This document shows positions 35,935 through 43,603 of a DNA stretch of 64,000 bases, one piece after another. Position 1 is the first letter of the stretch. Each line of letters opens with the position of its first letter. This DNA is from Streptomyces humidus (lineage in GTDB: Bacteria > Actinomycetota > Actinomycetes > Streptomycetales > Streptomycetaceae). The stretch is from NCBI RefSeq assembly GCF_014649655.1, contig NZ_BMTL01000021.1, positions 62,001 through 126,000 of the forward strand, given 5' to 3'. The position numbers and the translations under genes are program-made. The notes beneath the pieces were generated by a model. That model ran no database searches. It saw only the letters and a list, made by a program, of their open reading frames with translations, and was not told the DNA's origin.

Positions 35935-37338
35935 CTACCCCCGCGATCCCCGGCTGCGCGCCGCCGTCCGCACATCCGCCGTGCGCACCGTCGGCACCCG
36001 CGCCAACCCGATGCCGAACCGGTCCCGATATGCCTGCAGAACCTCCTCGTCTCCGGTCAGTTCGTTCTCCCGGCTCGCTCCGTCGGCGGACGTCGTCTTC
36101 AGCCGACGCCCGCTGAGCGTGATCCTTCCCCCGTCCTCGGTGAGCCGCGAGCAGATCAGCGACCTCGTGAAATGCGACTCCGGCGAAGTGCTGTGCCACC
36201 ACGCCCCCGCCACGAAGTCCCGCAACACCCGTGGCCGCGGCTCCAGTCGGTACACCTGCGCGCCGTCCAGCACCACGTCCAGATCCCGCTCCGTCGCCGA
36301 ACCGGCTCCTCTCTCCGCCGCCACGGGATGCGGACCAGCCTCGACGATCCTGAAAACCCCGCCGGGATCCGGCTGGTCATCACGCCGTCCCCACTGGAGC
36401 GGGTAGTGGCTGTGCGCCCCGAACCCGACGTCCGCCAGCCACTCCCCCGCGTCCGCCGTCCTCACCAGCAGTGCGAGATGGTCGTAGGGAATACCGAGCC
36501 GCCCCTCCTTCCCGTACACCCGCGCGGCCAGCAGCGTGACCTCGAACCCCAGCGCCGCGAGCAACGCCCCGAACGCCCCGTTCAGCTCGTAACAGAACCC
36601 TCCCCTGCGTTCCTCGACGACCTTCTCCACCAACCTCCTCTCCTCCAGCACGATCTCCTCACCCAGATGAACCGACAGATTTTCGAACGGCACGGCCCGC
36701 AGATGCCGAAGATGCAACTCACGCAGCAGATCGAGAGTGGGCGCATGAACGGAACCGGAACCGGCATCCGGGGCGAGGCCGGGATCAGGAGCGGGACCGA
36801 TGCCTGAGTAGCCGGGGGTCGGACCCGGGCCGGGGCCCGAGCCGGGGGCAGGTCGGGGGCTCGGGCTGACGCCAAGGCCCGGACCGGCGTCGGGTCCGGA
36901 GCCGGAGCCGGGTTCGGAGCCGGAGCCGGGTTCGGAGCCGGAGCCGGGTTCGGAGCCGGGTTCGGAGCCGGAGCCGGAGCCGGGTTCGGAGCCGGAGACG
37001 GGTTCGGAGCCGGGTTCGGAGCCGGAGCCGGAGCCGGGTTCGGAGCCGGAGACGGGTCCTGGGCCAGAGTCGGGCCCTGGGCCGGCCGCACGGCAGGACA
37101 CATCGAAACCGAGGCGTTTCAGGTAGGCATCGATCAGTCGTGCATCCAGCCCAGAACGCGCTTCGGACCGATGTGCCTCCGACTGCCCGGCGTGGTCATC
37201 GGCAGAGGCATAGGCATCGTGACCGGCATCCGTATCGGCATCGGCATCGGACGAGGCGACGGAGACGGACGGCGGGGCGGCGGCGGAACGCCGGACGGAG
37301 GGCTCGGGAGCCTCTCGGTCGGCCTGTGCGGGATCCAT
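35935..37338 (-). CDS. arylamine N-acetyltransferase with low-complexity insertion (467 aa)
   Basis: The NAT core is intact: Cys in RRGGFCYELN (C249), His in YDHLAL (H287) and Asp in LADVGFG (D303) form the catalytic triad. NATs normally begin close to DAYLKRLG followed within about ten residues by TLxxLHxxHLxAVPFENL. Here those two blocks (residues 70-78 and 200-221) are split by about 115 residues of SEPGSG-type repeat. A further ~63-residue N-terminal extension is Asp/Ala-rich. The ATG start is 4 nt after the comEC stop, suggesting coupling; the usual ribosome binding site spacing is lacking. Acetyl-CoA-dependent acetylation of arylamines is the family reaction. Confidence 0.85.
   Translation of the reverse strand: MDPAQADREAPEPSVRRSAAAPPSVSVASSDADADTDAGHDAYASADDHAGQSEAHRSEARSGLDARLIDAYLKRLGFDVSCRAAGPGPDSGPGPVSGSEPGSGSGSEPGSEPVSGSEPGSGSGSEPGSEPGSGSEPGSGSEPGSGSGPDAGPGLGVSPSPRPAPGSGPGPGPTPGYSGIGPAPDPGLAPDAGSGSVHAPTLDLLRELHLRHLRAVPFENLSVHLGEEIVLEERRLVEKVVEERRGGFCYELNGAFGALLAALGFEVTLLAARVYGKEGRLGIPYDHLALLVRTADAGEWLADVGFGAHSHYPLQWGRRDDQPDPGGVFRIVEAGPHPVAAERGAGSATERDLDVVLDGAQVYRLEPRPRVLRDFVAGAWWHSTSPESHFTRSLICSRLTEDGGRITLSGRRLKTTSADGASRENELTGDEEVLQAYRDRFGIGLARVPTVRTADVRTAARSRGSRG
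36892..37055. repeat. GC-rich 6/18-bp repeat array inside the NAT gene
   Basis: Units of GGAGCC and GGTTCGGAGCC alternate; the basic 18-bp unit encodes EPGSGS on the minus strand. About nine partial or full units. All changes are multiples of 3, so the frame is kept. Confidence 0.9.
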
Positions 37339-37342
37339 CTCC

Positions 37343-40177
37343 TCAGTCTTGCGCCACCCGCATGTCCCCGCCCGCATCCGCGACGACAGCCACCGCTCCG
37401 TCTCGGTCCGTCCGCATGACGACCGAGCCTCCCGCACGCAGCGCCGCCAACGTACTGGGCGCAGGGTGACCGTACGGGTTGCCTTCGCCGCACGAGATCA
37501 ACGCCAGCCGTGGCGCCACCGCTCGTATGAGGTCGGGGTCCTGGTAGGCCGAACCATGGTGCGCCACCTTGAGCACGTCCACTCCACGCACCAGCGCGGC
37601 CGCCGGTGATCGCGACAGTGCCTGCTGAGCCGGGGGTTCCAGATCTCCGAGCAGCAGCATCCGCAGGCCCGCCGAACGCACGAGCAGCGTCACGCTCGCG
37701 TCGTTCGGCCCCTCGGGTTCCGGCGCGGGGCCCGGTGGCGGCCACAGCACCTCCCAGTCGAGAGCACCGACTCTTCGGCGCTCCCCGGCGACGGCCCGCA
37801 CCACGGGCACGTTCCGCGCCTGCGCCTCCTTCCTCACGAACTCCACCTGCTCCTGGGGCTCCTCGAACCCCGTCGTCTCGATCGCCCCCACCGCCCGGCC
37901 CCGCAGCACCCCCGGCAGCCCGGTCACATGGTCGGCGTGGAAGTGCGTGAGCACGACGAGCGGCACGCGGGTGACGCCCAGCGCACGCAGGCACCGGTCG
38001 ACCAGCTTCGGATCCGGCCCGGCGTCCACCACCACACCAGCGCCCGCACCGGCCGCGAGGACGGTCGCGTCCCCCTGTCCCACGTCGCACATCGCCAGTC
38101 GCCAACCGGGCGGCGGCCAGCCCGTGAGCATCCTGGTCAGCGGCGGCGGTTGCACCACCACGAGCAGCAGCAGCGCCCCGCAGAGTCCGCACAGCCAGGG
38201 GTGCCTCAGCAGGCGCCTTCCGAGCATCACCACGACCGCCGTGGCGAGTGCGAGCAACAGGGCTCCGCCCCAGCTCCCCGGCCAGTCCACACCCGCGCCG
38301 GGCAGCGCCGCTCCGGCCCGTGCCACACCCGCGATCCACCCGGCCGGCCAACTCGCCAGCCAGGCCAGCGCCTCGGCCACCGGCATCGCCACGGGCGCCG
38401 TCGCCAGCACCGCGAAGCCCAGCACCGTCGCCGGCGCGACCGCGAACTCCACCAGGAGATTGCAGGGCACCGCCACCAGACTCACCCGCGCCGACAGCAC
38501 CGCGACGACCGGGGCGCACAGAGCCTGAGCGGCTCCTGCCGCTGCCAGCGCCTCCGCGAGCCGCGGTGGCACCCGGCGCCGTCGCAGCGAGGCGCTCCAC
38601 CTCGGCGCCAGCATCAACAACGCCCCGGTGGCCAGGACGGACAGCAGGAACCCGTAACTCCGGGCCAGCCAGGGGTCGTAGAGCACCAGTAGCAGAACCG
38701 CCGTCGCCAGCGCCGGGACGAGTGATCTGCGGCGGCCGGTCGCCAGGGCGAACAGCACGATCGCTCCGCAGGCCGCGGCACGCAGCACGCTGGGGTCGGG
38801 ACGGCACACGACGACGAATCCGAGCGTGAGCGCTCCGCCCAGCAGCGCGGTAGTCCGCAGAGAAACGCCCAGCCGAGGCGCCAGCCCGCGTCGCTCGACC
38901 TGCTGGGCCAGGCCCGGCGGGCCGAGGAGCAACGCGAGGATGATCGTGAGATTGCTCCCGGAGACGGCGAGGGTGTGGGCCAGATCCGTGTCCTTGAAGG
39001 CCTCGTCCAACTCGGGCGTGATGCGCGAGGTGTCCCCGACGACCAGCCCCGGCAGCAATGCCCGCGCGTCCGCCGGCAGTCCGTCGGTAGCCGACCGCAG
39101 CCCCGCCCTCAGCCGCCCCGCCGACCGCTGCACGGCCGTCGGCTCCCGCACCGTCACGGGCTCGGCATGGTCGCGCACCCGCAGGACTGCCGCGATCCGG
39201 TCCCCTGCGGCCGACGGAAGCGCCAGCCGCCCGGTCACCCGCACCCGGGTCGAGGGCAGCAGCCCGAGCCACGCCGTCTCCGGCCTCCCAGCGGCACCCC
39301 CTGCTCCATCAGCCCCGATCCGGCCGCGCTCCGCGTCTCCGCGCACGGCCGTCCCGTCCCCGGCCGTCCCGCCTCCGGCCCCCGTCCCACCGGCGAACCC
39401 CGCCCTGCCGGCGAGCCCCTTACGCGAACCCGACCTGTCCCGGCCCGATCCCACGTCCACGATCACCAGCACCAGGGCCCGCGTCGCCACCGGTGTCCGG
39501 GCCGGCCCCTCGACGCGGCGCACCTCCGCTTCGATCAGAACGGAGTCGCGGGTCAGGTGGTCGCCTCTGACTCTGGGCCGGGCCGACCGCGGATCGGAAG
39601 TGATCTCCACCTCGGCGGTGACGGTCGCGTACTCCCGTGCCAGCGTCGGCACCGGCCCCCTCCGCAGGTCGGCCCCGTGCAGCCCCGCCGACGCGGCAGC
39701 CGCGGCCACGCACAGCAGCGAGGCGGCGACGGTGACCCGGGGCCAGGCCCTTCCGGTGCCTACAGCCGGCTCCCTCGACCTGCTTCCCCCCGGGACGGCG
39801 CCCGGCCGCCCGTCAACGTCTGCTCCGCGCCGCCGGCTCACCAGCAGCAAGGCCCCGGCGGCCAGCAGGCACACGACCACAAGGCCGCCCACCAGTTCCG
39901 GCGAGGCGCCCAGCGTCGACACGGCGGTCACCCAGGCCGCGAGGGCGGGGGGCACAAGGCGTAGATCCAGCGGACCTTCCTGACGCGGGTGTGCGTCACC
40001 GAGTCGCTTGCCGGAGGCGGCGTGCACGGTCCGACGGGTGCGGGAGCCGGGCGTCGCCCGCACTCCGACGCCCGCGGTCGCCGCCCTGCCCCTGACCGCA
40101 GGGCCACCCGCCGCGGGCCTTCCGGTTCCGGAGCCGTCGGTTCGGGGCGTCGTGTGCTCGCTGTCCTCGTGCCTCAT
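37343..40177 (-). CDS. comEC: ComEC/Rec2-like DNA-uptake channel protein (944 aa)
   Basis: ATG 40177 overlaps the comEA stop (ATGA). The N-terminal cytoplasmic segment is followed by hydrophobic helices (TLGASPELVGGLVV and onward), an OB-like domain, then the competence transmembrane core with LAHTLAVSGSNLTIILALLL. A C-terminal MBL domain has THFHADHVTGLPG. ComEC conducts single-stranded DNA across the membrane in competent bacteria. Streptomycetes keep comEA/comEC although natural competence is not generally known. Confidence 0.92.
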   Translation of the reverse strand: MRHEDSEHTTPRTDGSGTGRPAAGGPAVRGRAATAGVGVRATPGSRTRRTVHAASGKRLGDAHPRQEGPLDLRLVPPALAAWVTAVSTLGASPELVGGLVVVCLLAAGALLLVSRRRGADVDGRPGAVPGGSRSREPAVGTGRAWPRVTVAASLLCVAAAAASAGLHGADLRRGPVPTLAREYATVTAEVEITSDPRSARPRVRGDHLTRDSVLIEAEVRRVEGPARTPVATRALVLVIVDVGSGRDRSGSRKGLAGRAGFAGGTGAGGGTAGDGTAVRGDAERGRIGADGAGGAAGRPETAWLGLLPSTRVRVTGRLALPSAAGDRIAAVLRVRDHAEPVTVREPTAVQRSAGRLRAGLRSATDGLPADARALLPGLVVGDTSRITPELDEAFKDTDLAHTLAVSGSNLTIILALLLGPPGLAQQVERRGLAPRLGVSLRTTALLGGALTLGFVVVCRPDPSVLRAAACGAIVLFALATGRRRSLVPALATAVLLLVLYDPWLARSYGFLLSVLATGALLMLAPRWSASLRRRRVPPRLAEALAAAGAAQALCAPVVAVLSARVSLVAVPCNLLVEFAVAPATVLGFAVLATAPVAMPVAEALAWLASWPAGWIAGVARAGAALPGAGVDWPGSWGGALLLALATAVVVMLGRRLLRHPWLCGLCGALLLLVVVQPPPLTRMLTGWPPPGWRLAMCDVGQGDATVLAAGAGAGVVVDAGPDPKLVDRCLRALGVTRVPLVVLTHFHADHVTGLPGVLRGRAVGAIETTGFEEPQEQVEFVRKEAQARNVPVVRAVAGERRRVGALDWEVLWPPPGPAPEPEGPNDASVTLLVRSAGLRMLLLGDLEPPAQQALSRSPAAALVRGVDVLKVAHHGSAYQDPDLIRAVAPRLALISCGEGNPYGHPAPSTLAALRAGGSVVMRTDRDGAVAVVADAGGDMRVAQD

Positions 40178-41463
40178 GGCCGCACGAGATTCCGCAGGTC
40201 GGCGAAGCGTCGCGCGCCGATGCCGTTGACCTCGCGCAGCTCGTCCACCGAGCGGAAACCGCGGTGCTGTGCCCGGTAGTCGACGATGTGCTGCGCCAAC
40301 ACGGGCCCCACGCCGGGCAGGGTGTCGAGTTGATCCACCGTTGCCGTGTTGAGGGAGACGGGAGCCGCAGGTCCCCCTCCTGGGCCGGCGCCCCCGGAGC
40401 CCGTCCCTCCCACCGCCGCGCCCGATCCTGCCACGGCCCCTCCGACCGGCGCGGGTCCGCCGACCACGACCTGCTCTCCGTCGACGAGGAAGCGCGCGCG
40501 GTTGAGACCGTCGGTGTCGACGCCCGGTCGCACCCCACCTGCCGCGACCAACGCGTCGACCACGCGTGAGCCTGCCGGGAGACGATGGATCCCGGGCTTT
40601 CGTACCTTGCCGCTGACGTCCACCACGATCTCGGCCCCGGCTGTGCCGCCAGGGCCCGGCGGTCCCGTGGCACCGGGCGGCACGGTCGCCGAGTTCCGCC
40701 GGCCCATGTCATACGGAGCCGCGGCACGCACCGCCTCCGGTGCCCGGACAGTCTGGGTCCGCCCGACCCAGAAGTGCTGAACAGCGAAGACAGCGGCGGC
40801 TGCCAACAGCACCGTGAGCGCGAGCACGCTCCTGCGTTCCAGTCCGCAGCGCGTCTGCAACCACACCGGCATCCGCTCCCGGAGCGCAAGCCCGGCCCGC
40901 TCCTGCCACACCGCCACCCCACGAGGAGCCGGACCGTCATGGACACGACCCTCGGCACCGACGGCAATACCGGCGTCGGTATCGGTGTCGGTATCAGCGC
41001 CGGCATCGGCGCCGGCATCGCTACCGGCAAGGGCACGGGCATACGCACCGCATGCGCCGTCTGCGCACTCGCGCCCCACCTGGGCGTCCGCGCCCGCCTC
41101 CTCCTGCCGTCTCCCGCGTGAGCCCACGCCCAGCCCCGAACCCGGCCCGAAACCCGGTCCCGCCCCCGACTCCCCCACACTCTGATCGGCACCCGCCCTC
41201 ACACCCCCGCTTCCTCCACCGCCCCCACCGTCGCCACCCCCACCGGACTGCTGTCCCCTCGCCATGTCCCGCTGCGGACGGACCCGTTCGGCGAACAGCG
41301 CCTCCGCCCGACGACGGTTCTCTTCCACCGAGGCATGGTCGTGGCGACGCCCGCCCCGTCCGCCGCCGGATGAACGACGTCGTGGGAAGCGGCCGTCGGA
41401 ACCGGGAGACCGGCCGGGGCCGCTGGTCGCGTTCGTGTCGTGTGAGCGTGATCGAAGTGCCAT
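40174..41463 (-). CDS. comEA: ComEA-like helix-hairpin-helix DNA-binding protein (429 aa)
   Basis: ATG 41463. A long basic, low-complexity N-terminus with poly-Gly (GGGGDGGGGGGSGG) and a DAGADAGADTDTDTDAG tract is followed by one membrane segment near 215-235 (RSVLALTVLLAAAAVFAVQ). A SLBB-like domain follows (IVVDVSGKVRKPGIHRLPAG). Two helix-hairpin-helix motifs come at the end (SLNTATVDQLDTLPGVGP, VNGIGARRFADLR). It presents DNA to ComEC. The N-terminal extension makes it about twice the usual length. Confidence 0.9.
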   Translation of the reverse strand: MALRSRSHDTNATSGPGRSPGSDGRFPRRRSSGGGRGGRRHDHASVEENRRRAEALFAERVRPQRDMARGQQSGGGGDGGGGGGSGGVRAGADQSVGESGAGPGFGPGSGLGVGSRGRRQEEAGADAQVGRECADGACGAYARALAGSDAGADAGADTDTDTDAGIAVGAEGRVHDGPAPRGVAVWQERAGLALRERMPVWLQTRCGLERRSVLALTVLLAAAAVFAVQHFWVGRTQTVRAPEAVRAAAPYDMGRRNSATVPPGATGPPGPGGTAGAEIVVDVSGKVRKPGIHRLPAGSRVVDALVAAGGVRPGVDTDGLNRARFLVDGEQVVVGGPAPVGGAVAGSGAAVGGTGSGGAGPGGGPAAPVSLNTATVDQLDTLPGVGPVLAQHIVDYRAQHRGFRSVDELREVNGIGARRFADLRNLVRP

Positions 41464-41570
41464 ACGACGAGGATCCGGCACCTCACCGAACCGCGATGAT
41501 CATGCTCAATTCCGGTGGACGACCAGCGTGTTGTGGATAACTCCACCACCCGGACGGGTGAGGAGGGCCC

Positions 41571-42416
41571 TCACTTCGGTGAGACCACGACGCCCAGCAG
41601 CCCTGGTCCGGTATGCGCCCCGATCACCGCTCCGACCTCGCTGACATGCAGGTCGACGAGTCCGGGCACGCGTGAGCGCAGACGGTCTGCGAGCGCGGAC
41701 GCCCGGTCGGGAGCGGCAAGATGATGCACCGCGATGTCGACCGGTGCATTTCCGGCCCGGTCGGCGCCGATCTCCTCCAGGCGGGCGATCGCCCTCGACG
41801 CCGTGCGCACCTTCTCGAGGAGGTCGATGCGGCCCCCCGTCAGCTGGAGCAGCGGCTTCACGGCGAGCGCGGAACCCAGCAGGGCCTGGGCGGCGCCGAT
41901 CCGGCCGCCGCGGCGCAGATAGTCGAGGGTATCGACGTAGAAGTAGGCGGACGTGCCGGCTGCCCGTTTCTCCGCCGCGGTGACCGCCTCGTCGACCGTG
42001 CCGCCCGTCCCGGCGATCTCGGCGGCCGCGAGCGCGCAGAAACCGAGCGCCATCGCGACCATGCCGGTGTCCACGACCCGCACCGGCACGGACGCCTCAC
42101 GCGCCGCGACGACGGCCGCGTCGTAGGTGCCGGACAACTCGGCGGACAGATGAAGGGAAACGATGCCGGTGGCCCCGGACTCGGCGACCTTGCGGTAGGT
42201 CTCGGCGAAGACCTGAGGGCTGGGGCGCGAGGTGGTGACGGGGCGTCGCTTCTGCAGTGCCTGGGCGAGGGAACGGGTGGAGATCTCGCTGCCCTCTTCA
42301 AGGGCCTGGTCGCCGAGGACGACGGTCAACGGCACCGCGGTGATGCCGTGGCGCTCCATCGTCCGCTGCGGCAGATAGGCCGTTGAATCCGTGACGATAG
42401 CGACATGGCGGGACAT
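41571..42416 (-). CDS. DegV family fatty acid-binding protein (281 aa)
   Basis: Two-domain DegV fold with N-terminal HVAIVTDSTAYLPQ, middle TTSRPSPQVFAETYRKV and SGTYDAAVVAA, and a C-terminal end EVGAVIGAHTGPGLLGV. In Gram-positive bacteria such proteins (FakB) bind fatty acids for phosphorylation by FakA. No fakA is adjacent, so this is a stand-alone relative. The gene ends within a small hairpin (41558-41574). Confidence 0.9.
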   Translation of the reverse strand: MSRHVAIVTDSTAYLPQRTMERHGITAVPLTVVLGDQALEEGSEISTRSLAQALQKRRPVTTSRPSPQVFAETYRKVAESGATGIVSLHLSAELSGTYDAAVVAAREASVPVRVVDTGMVAMALGFCALAAAEIAGTGGTVDEAVTAAEKRAAGTSAYFYVDTLDYLRRGGRIGAAQALLGSALAVKPLLQLTGGRIDLLEKVRTASRAIARLEEIGADRAGNAPVDIAVHHLAAPDRASALADRLRSRVPGLVDLHVSEVGAVIGAHTGPGLLGVVVSPK

Positions 42417-42528
42417 GACCTGGAGGCTACCTGGCGCAGGCCCCGCACGGCAGCCCGGGCCCTCGCAGCCGGACCGCCCTTGACCGAATCAAATACCACG
42501 CCTGGCGACGCCGAAACACGCGCGCGTG

Positions 42529-43263
42529 TCAGGTGGTGCTCTCGGGGCGCGGCTTCTTCTGCCAGGGGTAGGTGGGGCGCGGTGCCGCAGGGCTGATGGC
42601 GGGCCGGTTCGGCTCCTCCGCGGGCTGCGCACCGGGGGTCTCCGGCCAGGTCTGTCCTTCTGTCGCCGTGTCTGAGGCGGGCGTCTCGGGCCACGGCCGC
42701 GAGGACTGGGGGGACTGCGGCGTGGTCCAGTGCCGCAGGGCTCCGGCCTCGAGGTCGATCTGGGTGCTGAGGGAGTCGAGATCGTCCTCGGCGAAGCGGC
42801 GGGCCCGGTCGCGGGCCGCCCAGCGCAGCGAGTCCGCCGACGCGACGATGCGCTCGGTGCGCTCCCGCAGTGCGGGAAGCCGCTGGGCGAGTGTGGCGCG
42901 GTCCGGCTCGGACTCCAGGCGCTTGAGTTCGGCGTCCAGTTCGTGCCCGTGCGCGCTGAGCCGCTGGAACAGGCCGAGGGACTCCTTGAGCGACTCGTCC
43001 TCGGCGGCGCCCGCGTGCAGGGCGTCCTGCGTGGCCCGCACGGACGTGCGCAGTGCGAGCCGCAGCTTGGCGATCTCGCCGGCCGGGCCGAGCTGGGCGA
43101 AGGACTTGGCCCGCAGCGTGTGGTCCTCGACCGTGCGACGAGCCTGGTTGATGGTCTGGTCGACGCCTCGCTTGGCAGCGCCGACGACCTTCACCGTGGC
43201 GTAGACGCCGAGTGTCACGAAGAGCACGAAGAGCACGGCGACGATAGTGATCACTGCTTCCAC
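42529..43263 (-). CDS. membrane-anchored coiled-coil protein (244 aa)
   Basis: The GTG at 43263 is chosen because GGAGGAG precedes it by 6 nt. The N-terminus (VEAVITIVAVLFVLFVTLGV) is a single membrane segment. About 27-165 is helical and coiled-coil-like, rich in Arg/Glu/Ala (EIAKLRLALRTSVRATQDAL, LPALRERTERIVASADSL). The Pro-rich tail is probably disordered. It resembles divisome-like tether proteins only in architecture; no family is recognised. It lies between degV and leuS on the same strand. Confidence 0.7.
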   Translation of the reverse strand: MEAVITIVAVLFVLFVTLGVYATVKVVGAAKRGVDQTINQARRTVEDHTLRAKSFAQLGPAGEIAKLRLALRTSVRATQDALHAGAAEDESLKESLGLFQRLSAHGHELDAELKRLESEPDRATLAQRLPALRERTERIVASADSLRWAARDRARRFAEDDLDSLSTQIDLEAGALRHWTTPQSPQSSRPWPETPASDTATEGQTWPETPGAQPAEEPNRPAISPAAPRPTYPWQKKPRPESTT

Positions 43264-43335
43264 CGGCTCCTCCTCCGACCCGCCAGGACACATCCACGCC
43301 GCGATGACGCGCCGCACTTCAAACGGTAAACGAGA

Positions 43336-43376
43336 CGGGCAGGCCCGGAGTTCCAGAAGAACCCCGAACCTGCCCG
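43336..43376. terminator. imperfect hairpin
   Basis: CGGGCAGG and CCTGCCCG close the stem; a three-base mismatch and GGAGTTC/GAACCCC extend it (one A/C mismatch). Function uncertain: back-up terminator of leuS or leader element of the coiled-coil gene. Confidence 0.4.
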
Positions 43377-43571
43377 CATGAACCCCCTAGGGGACGGCCG
43401 CAGACGCCGCACCCCCCGTACTCAGGTACCTCAAGCCTCAGGCGCCCCCGTCACCCCGGTCGCCTCAGCCCTCGCAAGCCCCGGTCAGCCCCGGCACGCA
43501 GCAGCCCCCAGCAGACGAGCCGGCCGGACAGCCGCGGGCCGAGGCACCGGCCCGCGAACCGAGACGCGCGT

Positions 43572-43593
43572 CCCGGGCGACGGCAGGCCCGGG
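43572..43593 (-). terminator. leuS terminator hairpin
   Basis: CCCGGGC and GCCCGGG form a perfect 7-bp stem around an 8-nt loop, 10 nt after the leuS stop. Confidence 0.6.
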
Positions 43594-43603
43594 CCGACGC
43601 GGC

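Larger units (their letters stand above)
43264..43603. other. intergenic region between leuS and the coiled-coil gene
   Basis: 340 nt without a credible gene. Contains the leuS terminator candidate (43572-43593) and an imperfect hairpin (43336-43376) nearer the coiled-coil gene. Overlapping frames here are GC-biased shadows. Confidence 0.7.
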
